Assembly: GCA_009767595.1 (NCBI GenBank)
Contig: VSDK01013725.1
Coordinates: 332,979-396,978, forward strand
Direction: 5' to 3'
DNA from: Symbiodinium kawagutii
Taxonomy: Eukaryota; Sar; Dinophyceae; Suessiales; Symbiodiniaceae
DNA: 64,000 nucleotides
Positions 12,301 through 23,052 of the stretch are shown in pieces; the first letter of the stretch is position 1, and every line of letters starts with the position of its first letter. The translations under genes were made by a program, and so were the position numbers. The notes beneath the pieces were generated by a model. The model did no database searches and had not been told where the DNA came from. It was given only the letters and a program-made list of their open reading frames with translations.

Positions 12301-15300
12301 CTGATATAGCCGCATTGAAAAATCAACCAATCATCCAACTACTCGATAGTCTCCCAGGATTTCTCTACAAAATGTCGTGATTTTCCAGCGGAAATAGATT
12401 GCTGGAGCACAATCGCACTCCGCTTGCGGAAAGCCCTGCAACACGTGATCGCCTGGGATACCCCCGGCTCCTTAGCTCGGACCACCGGTGGAAAAATGCT
12501 GCTGACAGGCTGCAATGGATGCCAGCGCTGTGACACCCGCGAAGCCAAAGACCACACATGGCCTCTACAAAGCGGTCATGCGACGTCAGTGAGTTCAGTG
12601 CTTGGTGGTTGAACCATGTTGAACCACCCATGGTTAACTACTAGTGGTGAAGTAGTGGTTGATAATGGTTTCAAAAGGTAATAGTGGCCAATAATGATCA
12701 TCTCTGGTAAGTGGTTGAACCACCCATGGTTAAATACTAGTGGTTTATAATGGTTCACGATTGTTGATTTGGTTATAATGGATAATGATGATCATTACTG
12801 CTTGGTGGTTGAATCACCCCATCACGAAAAAATATGCGGAAGTCAACCCACCATTTGTCAATGATTGCAATACTAGCGAAAAGAAAAAATGTTTGAAATC
12901 AACAACCAGAAAGTCCTTGGCACCCCAAGTGATAGAAAGTGCCACTGTGTAGCCTCCAAAACATGTATGAAAATGATGGTTCTGGGGACAACAGATTGCC
13001 TATTATGTCCAAATGTTGCTGATGGCCACTGCACCTGTGACATGAACCACAGCCCTTGCATCGGTAGATAGTTCTATAGTCTATATGTTGTGCAGTCCCG
13101 ACGTGTTGGATGGTTTAGCCTACCAAACTTCCAGCCGGTGTCGAAGCAGTTCTTTCCTGAGACAGCAACACAAAACATAAAAATCAAGCCGTAACAGGAA
13201 TCCTACATCACTTGCTGGTTGCATCTCCAACACGGGATCGATCCTCTACAAATCAGTGATTTCTGATAATGAACGAACAACAGAACTAATTATAATACAG
13301 TCACCATGAAATAGCTGGTTTCTGTTTGTTCAAGCTGGTTCACCAGCGGTAACCAGCTGGTTTCTACCAACTTGTTGTAACTGGGGTTGGTTACCAGCCC
13401 CCATTTCATGGCCTGGAAGCAAGGGGACCTGGTTGCCTCCCATGGAGCTGGGGGACATAATATTACTTCGTAGGGGTATGTTTTCCCTCTGATATGCATA
13501 GATGCGTATATAACAGCCAAGACATCTTTGGAAATTTCTTAAAATATCTTAAACCAAAGATGTCTTGGGGATATATCAATGGTTTAAGATATCTTAAGAA
13601 ACTTCCATGGTTTAAAATATCTTAAACCCTGGTTTAGGTTCCCCGAAATTCTCCAGACCATTGAGAATCATAAATTCCAGCCATGGCTTTGGGGCTTACC
13701 CATTAAAAAAAAACACGCAAAAAACGTAGTTGTTGCACCATGATCGTTGGTGATTGTCCCCTTATGATCAACCATTATAATCCCTGTTCTTGACCATTTT
13801 AAGAAACCCCCATGGCCCATGGTTGTAAAGCCAACTATTTATAATGGTTTTAGTGGATGTTGATGTTCGGCTTCCAGGTGAGGCGCTGCCAGCGGCCCAC
13901 CACCCCATCGCCCGGCCACAGCTGCCCTCCGAGTGGCAGCTCAAAGGGACCCTTGGAGCTTAATCTCAGAGGTTCCACGTTGTATGCCATATTCACCTCA
14001 GAGCTGATCATGGAGTTGATGGTGGCATGCAAAGTTGAACAACTCTCTTAGTGAATAATATACCATCATTAATAGTGTCATGGTTAATAGTGGTTAATAG
14101 TGGTTAATAGTGGTTAATAGTATAAGACCACTATTCACCACTATAAACCACTTATGGTTGGTTGTCATCAAGTACTAATCCACAAGTTCCACGTTAGTTG
14201 GTTCCACGTTGAGGGTGGCTGATGGTGGCTGATGCTTCACAATGCTTGATCATGGTGAATGAGTGAATTTCATGAGAACAACCAAGCAACAAACGAGCAA
14301 CTTGTGGATCAAACAAGTTGAACCAAGTAACCAGCGTCTTATCCAAAAAATGGACAGGTGATAATTGGTGTAGCATTTTGAACAACCAACTCACCATCAA
14401 ATATCAACATCACGGCTAGGATGCCCCCTGCGTATTTGACAAATAAATACTTCCATTTGCTTGGAACACTCCTTGTGGCTCCAAATCGCTCCCCTTCAAG
14501 GCATATGTGATACCCCTGACTCCGAATCGCTCCCAATCAAGAGCTGCATTAGATCATACATACACATACATTACATGTACAGTAGTGAATTATCAAAGCA
14601 GAATCTTCACTATAGATCGTGAATGGTCCATCATCCCTTCCAGGAAGAGCTTGAATGTAGAAGCAGCTTGGCTTCAGTACCGAAACATGCATACATGTCA
14701 ATGCAGTATTCTAATACCACCACATGATACATATGAATATATAGTACATATATAGATATATGTATATAAAGATATATACTAATACATATCTCTATATCTG
14801 CATACATGTTTTTTACAATCATGTTAAATTTGTTTTTGAATTTATATGTATCTACTGCATTTATGAATGTACACAAACACATGTGTATATTTCCAGTTGG
14901 ATATGTATATATATATATAAACACATATACATACAAATATCTGAACATATACGCATATAGTTACCCATATTTTTGCAACTACCAGAGGTGAAAAAACACA
15001 TAGAATACGTGTATAAATGCATTCATAATGTTAACCCTGGATTAATAGATCCCTAGTTGATTAATAGCGGGGAATCCCAAAAGCCTTGGTTTCCTATCAA
15101 AATAGTACGCGCCCTATGGTTTATTTATCCGGCGTCCACAATAATGATCTGATGTGGAGTTTTGAGAAACCACTAACTATAAGCAGCGTCAAAATCATGT
15201 ATATCAGTATGTCTACAACAGTTTTCATGTATGACTATCATTTTTGTCTCATTAACCATTGTTTTTCCCTATCATTAACCATCGTTTTCCCTTATTCTTA

Positions 15301-18300
15301 GTGATTATCACCCATGAAATTGGTTGGTTATAACTGCTTGACCTATAGCCATTTTGTCTCTGGCTATGACCACGTTCTTTGTATATCTTGCTGGGGATCC
15401 CGACCGCAAAGCAGGTGGGAAGCCAAATGGCCAGCGCCAGCCATTGGCCACTCACCCACGCCAAGCACCGGCNNNNNNNNNNNNNNNNNNNNNNNNNNNN
15501 NNNNNNNNNNNNNNNNNNNNNNNNNNNNNNNNNNNNNNNNNNACTCACCAACGCCAAGCCCTGGCGTCTCAAAGGTGGGCTGGCACCCAAAGACTCCAGG
15601 GTGTTGGTGGATTTACCAACAGAACTGGGTGATTTTTGTAGGTAAATCTTGATCAACTGGGTGATTTTTGTAGGCACAAGTTGATAAATGATACCAGCAC
15701 CCTGGAGTTTTCAGGATAGGTACCATTTGGTGAGGCCTCCCCTGGTAGCTCCATTGCTGCTTTGAATGGATCCATGATGATACATGGATACCCTTGGCTC
15801 CAGAGCTCCAAGCAACAGTCAGGGAGCCAGGCAACTCTTCTGGCGAGGCACGATGATCGGCACCACGTTCAGGATCACGATCATGCGTGGCAAATCCTCA
15901 CAGCGAGGCACGCAACGCAGGGTGTGCGGTGATAGATGAGGACTTTCTCAAGCCATAGGGAACCCCAAAGTTATGGTTGGTTATCGTTGGTTATCGTTGG
16001 TTATTGTTGGTTATGGTTGGTTTATCACTATAAATGGCTAATGAAAAATGACTTGGGGGTACACCTATTTCTGAGAAACACCCATAGACTAAGCACATGA
16101 ACAGCAAAAATTACTTGTGCGATTGTGTATCTGATGGATTTGAGAGTTACGAGTACAACCAATTGGACCCACTTCGATGGTTGAGGGGAAGGCAACAAAC
16201 AACAAAGACCATGCTGGGCTGTGCTGCTTTGCCTCCAATATCGACGTATTCTGGGTCGCACATCCAGCGACAGCAATTGGGACGCTTGAAAATAAGATGC
16301 AAGATATGCGTGGGGCACCGTTACACTGCTTGGGGAATCATCGTATCAAGCTCAACCCAACCTCAATCAAGATCTTCTTGGGGAATCATCATATCTAATC
16401 AACCCAAGCTCAATCAAGAATAGATCTGATGATTCCCCAAGCACCCTGGCACCCCCAATCTGGCGCTCCATTGAAGGGCAAACGAATCAGTGCCGGCTGG
16501 GCGTGCCGCTCATCAACCGGGACCCGGGCTTCCCGTGGCACCCAGAATCAGATTACCGCTGTTCTCAGCTCAGGTGTCCCCTCAAGGAATTCTTCACACG
16601 AACACATACTAACACACATTTACATATGCCAGTGGGTCACAACCCTGTACCCCTGTTTCCCCCATCACTAACCATTGTTTTCCTAATATTGACCCATACC
16701 CATGTATGTATATGTATACGTATATTATATATTATATACATGTCATGCGTATCTTTATAAACAAACCAATGACACAATCGTGGAAAGTTGAGCAACAAGA
16801 GATTGGATGGTGACAAGATGTGAACATGCGGGCAAGAAGATCGATTTGTAGTGACTAGTTCATCCTCCAGTCAAGCCCTAGATCCACTCCGGGAAAGTTT
16901 CAGTAGCAATTGGCCAGGCAGCTAGCCAAACAAGGGAAAATACCAACAAAAAATAAATGGTTCAAGACCTCGCCCCTACTTGAGAAAAAACAATTACCTC
17001 TTGCACCAACAAAAGACAAGTGGTTTAAACCAATTAAGTGGTTGACTATGATATTACCAATCAAGTGGTTTAAACCAATTAACCACCAAATCACCTTAGT
17101 GGTTCAAACCAACTAACTACCAATTAATTAACCAATTAACATCAATTATCAATTAGTTATGATGATTTCTGTGGGTCCTTTGTCCCCGGCGCGTCACGCA
17201 ACTTGCGCTCCCAACTCATTCAACTCCTGCCTTGAGTTGCTTAGCGCTGCACTTGGCGCCATACATGAAGTTGCCCTTGCCTTCGGGTTCGCAGCTAGGT
17301 TCCCATGCGAACCACCAAGCACGTTGGCAAAAAATCATGGGGTCGCTGATGATTTTCAACCGCCATGTGTGTTTCCAAAAGTGCTGGTGGCCTGAGGCCC
17401 CTGCGAGAATTCAATGAGCATCGACTTCAAATTTCTCAAAACTAATCAGTCTCAGGGCCTTAGAACATGTCTGGTTCGTGCTTTCAACCTGTATGAAAAA
17501 TATTGGTCAACCAACCATTCGTCAATAGTTACTAGGGAAAAGAAAAATGTCAATCAAACCACCAACCAAATGCGGTTGTCATCTCAAAACCACCGAATCC
17601 CCTGGTGTTCGCAACTCTTCATCCGAGGCACGGTGGTTCTTGGCATCTAAGTCCACGTCAGTGTAGTCCTCGGGTGCAGATTACATACTGTGTACCTTGA
17701 CTCTAATCGCCCTCTACTTTTGGGATTCTTGTATTCCTATACCTTTCTCTTATAACTATTTAGTCATGTTTTTTAGATGTTCACCCATTTTTTGGCGGAA
17801 AGGTAAAGCTACGGACATATTTGGATCATTTTGCATACCGTGTAGATGTATGATTATCCGCACATATGTATATTTATGTGCGCAAAATAGTGATATTGAT
17901 TAATGTCATGAAGATAACACCATACATGCATGAGGATGTGGTTACCTAGAATGATATGTCAAAGAAACTGGAAACAAACATAATTAGAGACAAAAGATCC
18001 AGTCATAGCAGCTATGGCATGATAAATCAGAAAGAAAAAGTAATTGTGATACGATAGGACTGGTGATACAACAAAGGAATAGTCAGAGCTTGCAGGCACC
18101 AACCACGCAATCAATGATGTGGGTGTCTTTTTGCCATGGCTTCGGCAAGAATTCTGAAGCTTAACACCAAGGGATTTATGTTTCGTTGCTGTGTGGCTTC
18201 ATTATCAGGGTTGCATGTGACATTCTTTTGATATAGTTTGGAGGCACATGTTGCTGATGACTCCGGCAAAAGCGTCAAACTTGCAGGGCGGGTAAACTCC

Positions 18301-20313
18301 ATAGAGATGTGAACTTCTGTTTCCAAAGCGTCGCTTTTGCATCACTGTGTTTGTGCATTGTATAAAATTGGCTATGGGTCAAAACCCTGTACTCTTGGTT
18401 CCCCTACCATTAACCATTGTTTTCCCGATAGTTTTGTTGGTCATTATCCCTACTATTGGCTGGTTAATATTGACCCATAGCCATATATCCACTACTATTG
18501 TTGGCTATCATCCCCTATTATTAACCATTAACCAGCTACTATTAACCATCATCATCCCCTGGTATTAACCTATAATTATAGCCATGTTACCGATTATTGG
18601 TTAATAGGTTAATCATAATTATCACATAGTATAATTATCTCCTGCTTATTACCTATAGCCATAATTACAGTATTGGTGCTTATAATTATAGCCATATTAC
18701 TGATAATTGTGTTTCCCCATAGTTTTGTTGGTCATTATCCCTACTATTGCTTGGTTAATATGGCTATGGGTCAATATTAACCAACCAATTTCATGGGGGA
18801 TTTCCACCAACAATACAAGGGAAAACAATGGTCAATATTGACCCATAGCCATATAGTTGGTATATCCACTACTGTTGTCAGTTAATATCCCCTATTATTT
18901 ACCATTAACTAGTTACTATCAACCATTGGTTGGTTGGTTAACTGCTTGACCCATAGCCAATTATGACTGTTACTTTGCACAGGTTTACCGAAGCCCTGAG
19001 GGGAGGGCACCTTCTTTGAACTGTCAACTTGTCAACCCTCCCGGGCAGCTGAGGGACATTCAGGCCATACACCAGGAGGTTTAGCGGGAAAAGCACGTAA
19101 GCAAGACCCAGCCAAAATGACCTCGGCTGCGCGCAATGGCTTCAGAAGGTGTTCAATGACGTGCCTTTAAATATGTATATTTATATGTATATGTAATGTA
19201 TGCAGTACATTTCTGTAAGTATGTTTATATGTTCATGTGTCTATGTATTTACTATACATAAATGTATGTATTCATGATTATCAAAATGCATATGTATATG
19301 AGGTTGATTAACTTGCAAAATTCACAAACAATTAAACATATATCATACATATGCATATATGCGCATCTGTGCACTTCAATAACCGCTCTTTGCTAGATAT
19401 GATTCGTCGTCTTCAAACATCACAACACTGCTGAAACAAGTACTTGCTTGTTATCCAGAAAGTGTTCAGTGTCCCAGATCCTGTACTGGGCTGCAGGCGG
19501 AGTCGACAACAAATGGTACTTCTGACCTGTGAAGAAAATGCTGGTCAAACAGTGTCAGGAAATCTTATTTTGTTGGGAAGTCTGGACCCTGTTGGATCAG
19601 TGGATTGTAAAATGATTTCAACAATAAACTGCGTGGTACAACCACGTGCCAATCAAATCCATCCACACCAAGTTGTTCATTGTTCAATTTCAATCCACAA
19701 TTCATGCGCATCAAGCAACAAGACAAAGATCATGTCAAGGTGGGCACAAATCACTTAGTTTTGATCAGCTTGCAAGCCATCTTTGAGAGTGATTTTTCGA
19801 AAGGAGACCAGCTGTCTCACCCCAGCGGTCGGTTGCTGCGGGCTGCAGTGGGGTCAACAAAGATCCTTCCAGAGTTGCACCGTCTCAATGCCGCTGCTCT
19901 TTTCCAGCTCAACCAGCACTAGCAATGAACCGCTGAGACGTTTCCAAATCATGAAGATTTGGTGTGCCAAAATAAAGGGCTTTGGCGCGGGAAACCTATG
20001 GCATTTTACCATATTCTACCCAGCAAAGTGGGGATGGTGCTGGCAGATCCAGCTGTCATTATATATTATGATGGTTTCTCAAGTCAAAGGCAACCCAAAA
20101 AAATGGATGGTCTTTTGTTGAGAATGACTAGTGACCAGGAATGGATGATAACTGGAGCTACCCCAAACTGGCTTGAGAAACAACCACATAGAAACCACTA
20201 CTTCCACCCTATCACCCGACATGAACCACTGGAAATATGCCTCCAAAATTTCCCACCGGATGGCACCTGTCGGAGCTAGGTAGAGCCACACGTGCACCAA
20301 CCACCAGCCCGGC
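5191..20313 (-). CDS. UbiA-superfamily prenyltransferase, multi-exon gene (5' end not found)
   Basis: The UbiA fold is a membrane protein that transfers a prenyl chain to an aromatic or other acceptor (quinone, chlorophyll, heme or lipid pathways); the substrate here cannot be read. Exon blocks appear in family order on the minus strand: RPGWWLVHVWLYLAPTG, FWLGLAYVLFPLNLLVYGLN (TM2), KGNFMYGAK, AYNVEPLRLSSKGPFEL (the family's LYNxxPLRLKxxGPxEL), CVVFGFAGVTALASI, RTEFLDYDPDSACGRRTT (second aspartate motif) and a last helix ALGLSLVFWIWHRGLF. Splice phases agree. The exon expected just after YGLN, with the first N-D-x-x-D motif, was not located, nor were the N-terminal exons or the segment before AYNVEP. 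Donors are again GT, GC and GA. Confidence 0.85.
5326..5428. mobile_element. M1 inverted-repeat element
   Basis: The left end TGGGTGTTTCTTAAAATAGG is matched by TATTTTGAGAAACCACCAT at the right, with the core GGATGATTTGGGGTACCCC. Confidence 0.8.
6655..6704 (-). CDS. UbiA exon (probable): PGMVAFIALEILRG
   Basis: Encodes PGMVAFIALEILRGTD after a GGTGCAG acceptor. The phase fits a GC donor after TSTLL. UbiA proteins have a helix with a conserved acidic residue soon after RTT. The 3' boundary (a GA donor) is a guess. Confidence 0.5.
8729..8824. mobile_element. M3 inverted-repeat element (best copy)
   Basis: Starts GGTTGGTGGTTTCAACCCAG and ends CAATCAAACCACCAACCAG. Inside are ATATTGGTCAACCATTG and CTAGGGAAAATAAAAAT. 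The first bases include GGT and the last are CAG. Confidence 0.8.
9179..9309 (-). CDS. UbiA exon: RTEFLDYDPDSACGRRTT (second Asp motif)
   Basis: Encodes QFPWSLPGYHGLILHVFV, then AAVRTEFLDYDPDSACGRRT and TSTLL. D-Y-D-P-D followed by G-R-R-T-T is the second metal-binding aspartate motif of UbiA. The acceptor sits directly after an (ATG)n tract on the minus strand. The donor is GC. Confidence 0.9.
9314..9356. repeat. (ATC)14 microsatellite at a splice acceptor
   Basis: An unbroken trinucleotide run. On the transcribed minus strand it reads (GAT)n and ends five bases before the AG acceptor of the UbiA exon at 9,179-9,309. Confidence 0.95.
9819..9921. mobile_element. M1 inverted-repeat element
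   Basis: The left end GGAGGTTTCTCAAGCTATAG pairs with CTATTTTGAGAAACCACCAT. Lies in the intron between UbiA exons at 9.2 and 12.5 kb. Confidence 0.8.
11361..11474. mobile_element. M2 inverted-repeat element
   Basis: The left end TGGCTGTGGGTCAAAACTCC is mirrored by TTTTGACCCATAGCTA. Inside is ATTAACCATGGTTTTCCCTA. A second, partial copy follows to 11,564. Confidence 0.75.
12479..12562 (-). CDS. UbiA exon: PCVVFGFAGVTALASIAAC
   Basis: Encodes PCVVFGFAGVTALASIAACQ, then QHFSTGG, a transmembrane helix following GPFEL as in the family. The GA donor (GAGCTA) leaves CC, completed by C of the next exon. An alternative GT donor lies 7 bases earlier. Confidence 0.78.
12799..12908. mobile_element. M3 inverted-repeat element
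   Basis: TGCTTGGTGGTTGAATCACC to TTTGAAATCAACAACCAG. Just upstream, 12,602-12,740 carries a tandem pair of GGTTGAACCACCCATGGTTA. Confidence 0.7.
13519..13628. repeat. Two adjacent hairpins sharing TTAAAATATCTTAAA
   Basis: CCAAGACATCTTTGG and CCAAAGATGTCTTGG are perfect inverses around the first hairpin. The second is GGTTTAAGATATCTTAAG with TTTAAAATATCTTAAACC. Confidence 0.75.
13938..13996 (-). CDS. UbiA exon: AYNVEPLRLSSKGPFEL
   Basis: Encodes VNMAYNVEPLRLSSKGPFE. The block YNxxPLRLKxxGPFEL is strongly conserved in UbiA proteins. A GC donor (GCCACT) leaves CT, and the next exon's G completes Leu, giving FELPCVVFGFAG. Confidence 0.88.
14083..14126. repeat. GGTTAATAGT tandem repeat
   Basis: Four near-perfect 10-base units of GGTTAATAGT in a UbiA intron. 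Confidence 0.85.
15473..15542. other. Assembly gap (70 N)
   Basis: Seventy unknown bases inside an intron of the prenyltransferase gene. The sequences on either side share a motif (ACTCACC-ACGCCAAGC), so the gap probably hides a tandem repeat. Confidence 0.98.
15592..15707. mobile_element. Inverted-repeat element with internal duplication
   Basis: The left ACTCCAGGGTGTTGGTGGAT is mirrored by ATACCAGCACCCTGGAGT. Inside, AACTGGGTGATTTTTGTAGG occurs twice. Confidence 0.7.
15941..16085. mobile_element. M1 element with internal GTTGGTTATC repeats
   Basis: The left end TTTCTCAAGCCATAGGGAAC pairs with CCTATTTCTGAGAAACACCC. The core has been lengthened by four near-identical GTTGGTTATC/T units. Confidence 0.75.
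17231..17280 (-). CDS. UbiA exon: KGNFMYGAKCSAKQLK
   Basis: Encodes KGNFMYGAKCSAKQLK, corresponding to the family's NPRKGNFLFGAxxxxxQL after the first aspartate motif. The AG at 17,281 and the GC donor (GCAGGA) are the best boundaries. Upstream, the reading frame stays open for about 50 codons but no longer resembles UbiA. Confidence 0.75.
17490..17569. mobile_element. M3 element, left end truncated
   Basis: Core AATATTGGTCAACCAACCAT and TACTAGGGAAAAGAAAAATG, right end CAATCAAACCACCAACCAAA. Confidence 0.65.
18369..18962. mobile_element. Cluster of M2 elements
   Basis: One complete copy at 18,369-18,484 and another at 18,761-18,852 are flanked and separated by halves, each closing with TTGACCCATAGCCA. 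This looks like repeated insertion of the family into itself. Confidence 0.75.
19058..19126 (-). CDS. UbiA exon: FWLGLAYVLFPLNLLVYGLN (TM2)
   Basis: Encodes PRS then FWLGLAYVLFPLNLLVYGLN, ending at a GT donor in phase 0. FPLNLLVYGxND is diagnostic of a UbiA subgroup; the Asp would come from the next exon, which was not found. Confidence 0.88.
19866..19918 (-). CDS. UbiA exon (probable): LVELEKSSGIETVQLWK
   Basis: Encodes VLVELEKSSGIETVQLWK, the short link between TM1 and TM2. A GA donor (GATCTT) puts it in phase 0 with PRSFWLGL of the next exon. Family members have a short amphipathic link here, but its sequence is not conserved. Confidence 0.6.
20071..20188. mobile_element. M1 element inside a 348-base UbiA intron
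   Basis: Ends ATGGTTTCTCAAGTCAAAGG and CTGGCTTGAGAAACAACCAC. It fills about a third of the intron between the exons at 20,267 and 19,918. Confidence 0.75.
20267..20313 (-). CDS. UbiA exon: PGWWLVHVWLYLAPTG (TM1)
   Basis: The 47-base exon gives RPGWWLVHVWLYLAPT, matching SRPxxWxxxxWLYxLPTG at the start of this UbiA subgroup. It lies between a GTGCACAG acceptor and a GT donor that leaves G. Confidence 0.8.
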
Positions 20314-20818
20314 CTGTGCACGACCCAGCTGCGTTATGACCGGAATCTCTACTGGCTGGTGGAGATCAACCAGCTCGAAAATGTGAGTTCACCAACATCC
20401 CAAGCCTCCCTAAGGGAAATAGAAACGATTCAAACCACCAACAGTATTTTAGGACTGGGAAAATATGTTCAGAGATGTGGAGATACACAAATATAAACAG
20501 CGATTGAATGCGATTGAATTCAGTTTACTTGGATTCATGTATCAATGCAAAATACTTGTGTTGGTATGTGTCTAGATGTATCTTGTACTATATGGCACTA
20601 TGCATTCTGCACCTCTGTATACCTTTGATGGCAGGGATTGTATCAATCCTGAACTGTGCTTTCTACAGAGGATGAAAATCATGTTAGCCGAAAAGAACGT
20701 AGCATATCATGTCCAATGGTTGGCTGATCAAACGAATGCTGATCATGACATGAAACCCCCTCGCCTCTTTTGCGACCCAACAAGTGCGGTCACGTGAGGT
20801 CAAGTGATTCCAGTCCAA

Positions 20819-20921
20819 GGGCATTTCTCAAACTAGGGGCACCCCCAAATCATCCACTGTAAATCATTCATGGCAATATACCAACCATTTTTGGGAGTAC
20901 CCCTATGATAAGAACCCCCCA
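20819..20921. mobile_element. M1 inverted-repeat element
   Basis: The left end GGGCATTTCTCAAACTAGGG and the right AGTACCCCTATGATAAGAAC enclose the standard CCCCCAAATCATCC and ACCAACCATTTTTGGG blocks. Confidence 0.75.
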
Positions 20922-21160
20922 AATGAAAGCTTCTCCTTACTGCAAGCCGATTGCTGGTCCACAGCCTCACTGGATCAAACTCTGTGCTCTACTCGTGAAG
21001 ATTACTCCAGTAGCTCGGGCCCCCCGAAGGCAGGTGGACATTCCGCAGAGTCCCTAGGCACGCGTGTTATTGGTCATAGCACGACTATTCTTGATGAAAA
21101 TGTATGAATCACGTGAACTCTGGGAAGAATCACGTGAATTATGGGAAGACTACGAACACA

Positions 21161-21253
21161 TGGTGGTTTCTCAAAATAGGGGACCCCCAAAATGGTTGGT
21201 TTATTACTATAAATGGATGATTTGGGGGTACCCCTATTTTGAGAAACCACCAC
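21161..21253. mobile_element. M1 inverted-repeat element (best copy)
   Basis: Near-perfect copy: the first 22 bases, TGGTGGTTTCTCAAAATAGG and GG, are mirrored by CCCCTATTTTGAGAAACCAC and CA. The spacer is ATGGTTGGTTTATTACTATA and AATGGATGAT. It is a good reference for the family. Confidence 0.9.
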
Positions 21254-21767
21254 ATGTCAAAAATAATATGGCAATCCACGTCCGAAAGCATGACTCATAC
21301 TTTGCTTCCAAGGAAGTCCTTCGTTTCTGCCAGATGTTTTGGTTCCATGGCCCTGCCCTGGGTTGATGTTGATAGCCCAAGGTCTGGATCGCGTGCCTGC
21401 TAAGTTTCACTAAGCACTTCCAGTCCAACTGATCTTTTCGGCCACAGTCCCATACCTGGGCACAGCGGGACAGTGGCAACCAGCTGTTCCCGTGCAGTTG
21501 GTAGCAAACTTCTGCTCAAAATGCTGGCCATGACCCAGTCTCTGGAGTCCGTAGAAAATATGTATATATATATATATGAAACTACAAAAGGTGTCAATAT
21601 CTTCAAGACCATGTCTACACTGTAAGAGGTGTAAAATGGTGTAAATATCAGTGATATCAAGTGATATCAATGGTGAATAACATGTTTAGAACTTTGGAGA
21701 GAAAGCTGTTGATTGAGACATGGCCCATGGCCATTCAACTTTGAAGAGCCAGATTTGGGTGGCCATA

Positions 21768-21913
21768 CTTGGATGATCATCCCACGGCTGGCAGCGGGTG
21801 AACGTAACCATGGGGATTGCAACTACCCTTTTTGGGATTAAAATCATTGATAGACAGCTTGCGATTCCCACGGTCCCCAGTTACCAGCTGTGGGATGAGC
21901 GTCCAAGTGATAC
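21768..21913. mobile_element. Inverted-repeat element, CTTGGATGATCATCCCA ends
   Basis: The left arm ACTTGGATGATCATCCCACG and the right arm GTGGGATGAGCGTCCAAGT pair, as do the inner ACCATGGGGATTGCAA and its inverse. A left-half copy is at 48,208-48,272. Confidence 0.7.
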
Positions 21914-22145
21914 CAACCTGGACCTCTTGGAAGAAGTGATTAGAACTCAAAAATTGAACAAGTAATACCTATCTTGATTTTTCCAACATGAACAGACCCC
22001 ATTTTTCCAGCTTCAACTCCTGTGGAGTCCGCGTCTTTTTCGGTGAATTTCCGGCGTTAGCCCAGCGTTGGATCGGTCCCAACCCAGTGGAGCACGAGCA
22101 CAACAGACCAATCTGTTTCTTCAAATCAGATTTTCAGCAATCATA

Positions 22146-22267
22146 TGGCTATGGGTCAAGCAGTTAACCATCAATAATGGCTTATAAGAACCAACCCAAT
22201 CAAAGGGAAAACAGCCTGGTTAATGATGTGGGAACCAGGGGTACGGGGTGAACTGACCCACAGCCAT
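22146..22267. mobile_element. M2 inverted-repeat element
   Basis: TGGCTATGGGTCAAGCAGTT at the left and GTGAACTGACCCACAGCCAT at the right, with AGGGAAAACAGCCTGGTTAA inside. Confidence 0.8.
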
Positions 22268-22572
22268 ATTTTTCACCAATCAGAAGCGCATCTGGGAGAA
22301 AAAAACGTGACTTTGATGCTGGCTTCCGTGAATTTACAATTATCCTGCAGCGCATGGCAAACGGGTTCTACAATAGCATAGGATTTGCACAAAAAAGTTA
22401 TACTCTTGTGATCTCTTGTGTTTCTTTGTTGAATCTGGATGCGTGTTGTGCTCCAGCCGGGTTACCCAGAAATGCCAACTCACTTGTCCATAGGCCTTGT
22501 GAATATCACTCTCTTGTTGCTACGAATCCAATCGAATCCACGCATGTGTAATATATATATATATATTTTTCT

Positions 22573-22930
22573 TTAAAATATGTATGTATACATCGGCTGG
22601 GGTAAGGAAACATCAAGCCAAGGCACAGTGGGCAAGGACAGAAGGCGAAGGAGACGCTCCTGCAATTGGGACATCCACAAGTCCACCATCCTTATCCTCA
22701 GAGATGAACCCGTGCCAAGACAATTCTCAGTTGGTGCAGCTTCGCTACAGCCTCCACGAATTGTGATGCTCCAAAGCACTCCACCAGGCCGTTAAGTCCT
22801 CAGAATCCCTTCCCCCTCGACCCCTCCTTCATCACGTCGCCCCGCGACGACGGAGAACCCCTCCCGTCGTGGCGCTGCTGTGAGCCAGCAAACTCGTGAA
22901 CCAGTGCCGGCGGTCAACTGCACTGGCCCC
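22573..22930. other. GC-rich block upstream of the UbiA gene, possibly coding
   Basis: GC-rich and open on both strands; one minus-strand frame reads LVECFGASQFVEAVAKLHQL. It lies where 5' exons of the prenyltransferase would be expected, but no UbiA block is visible. Confidence 0.2.
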
Positions 22931-22955
22931 AGAGAGTCCGCAATCAAGGACATGC

Positions 22956-23052
22956 GTGTTTCTCAAGCCATAAGAAACCCTAAGAGTTATTAGTCGTCTA
23001 TTACATTTTGCTACTATAATTTAGTGGTTCCCCTATGGCTTGAGAAGCATCC
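22956..23052. mobile_element. M1 inverted-repeat element
   Basis: Ends GTGTTTCTCAAGCCATAAGA and CCCCTATGGCTTGAGAAGCA; the GCTTGAG variant of the right end is shared with several other copies. Confidence 0.7.

Noticed and set aside
15335-15360. ATAGCCATTTTGTCTC as a relic of the dinoflagellate spliced leader
   Set aside because: It matches only part of the leader and is explained by the conserved end of an M2 element (CTTGACCTATAGCCA).
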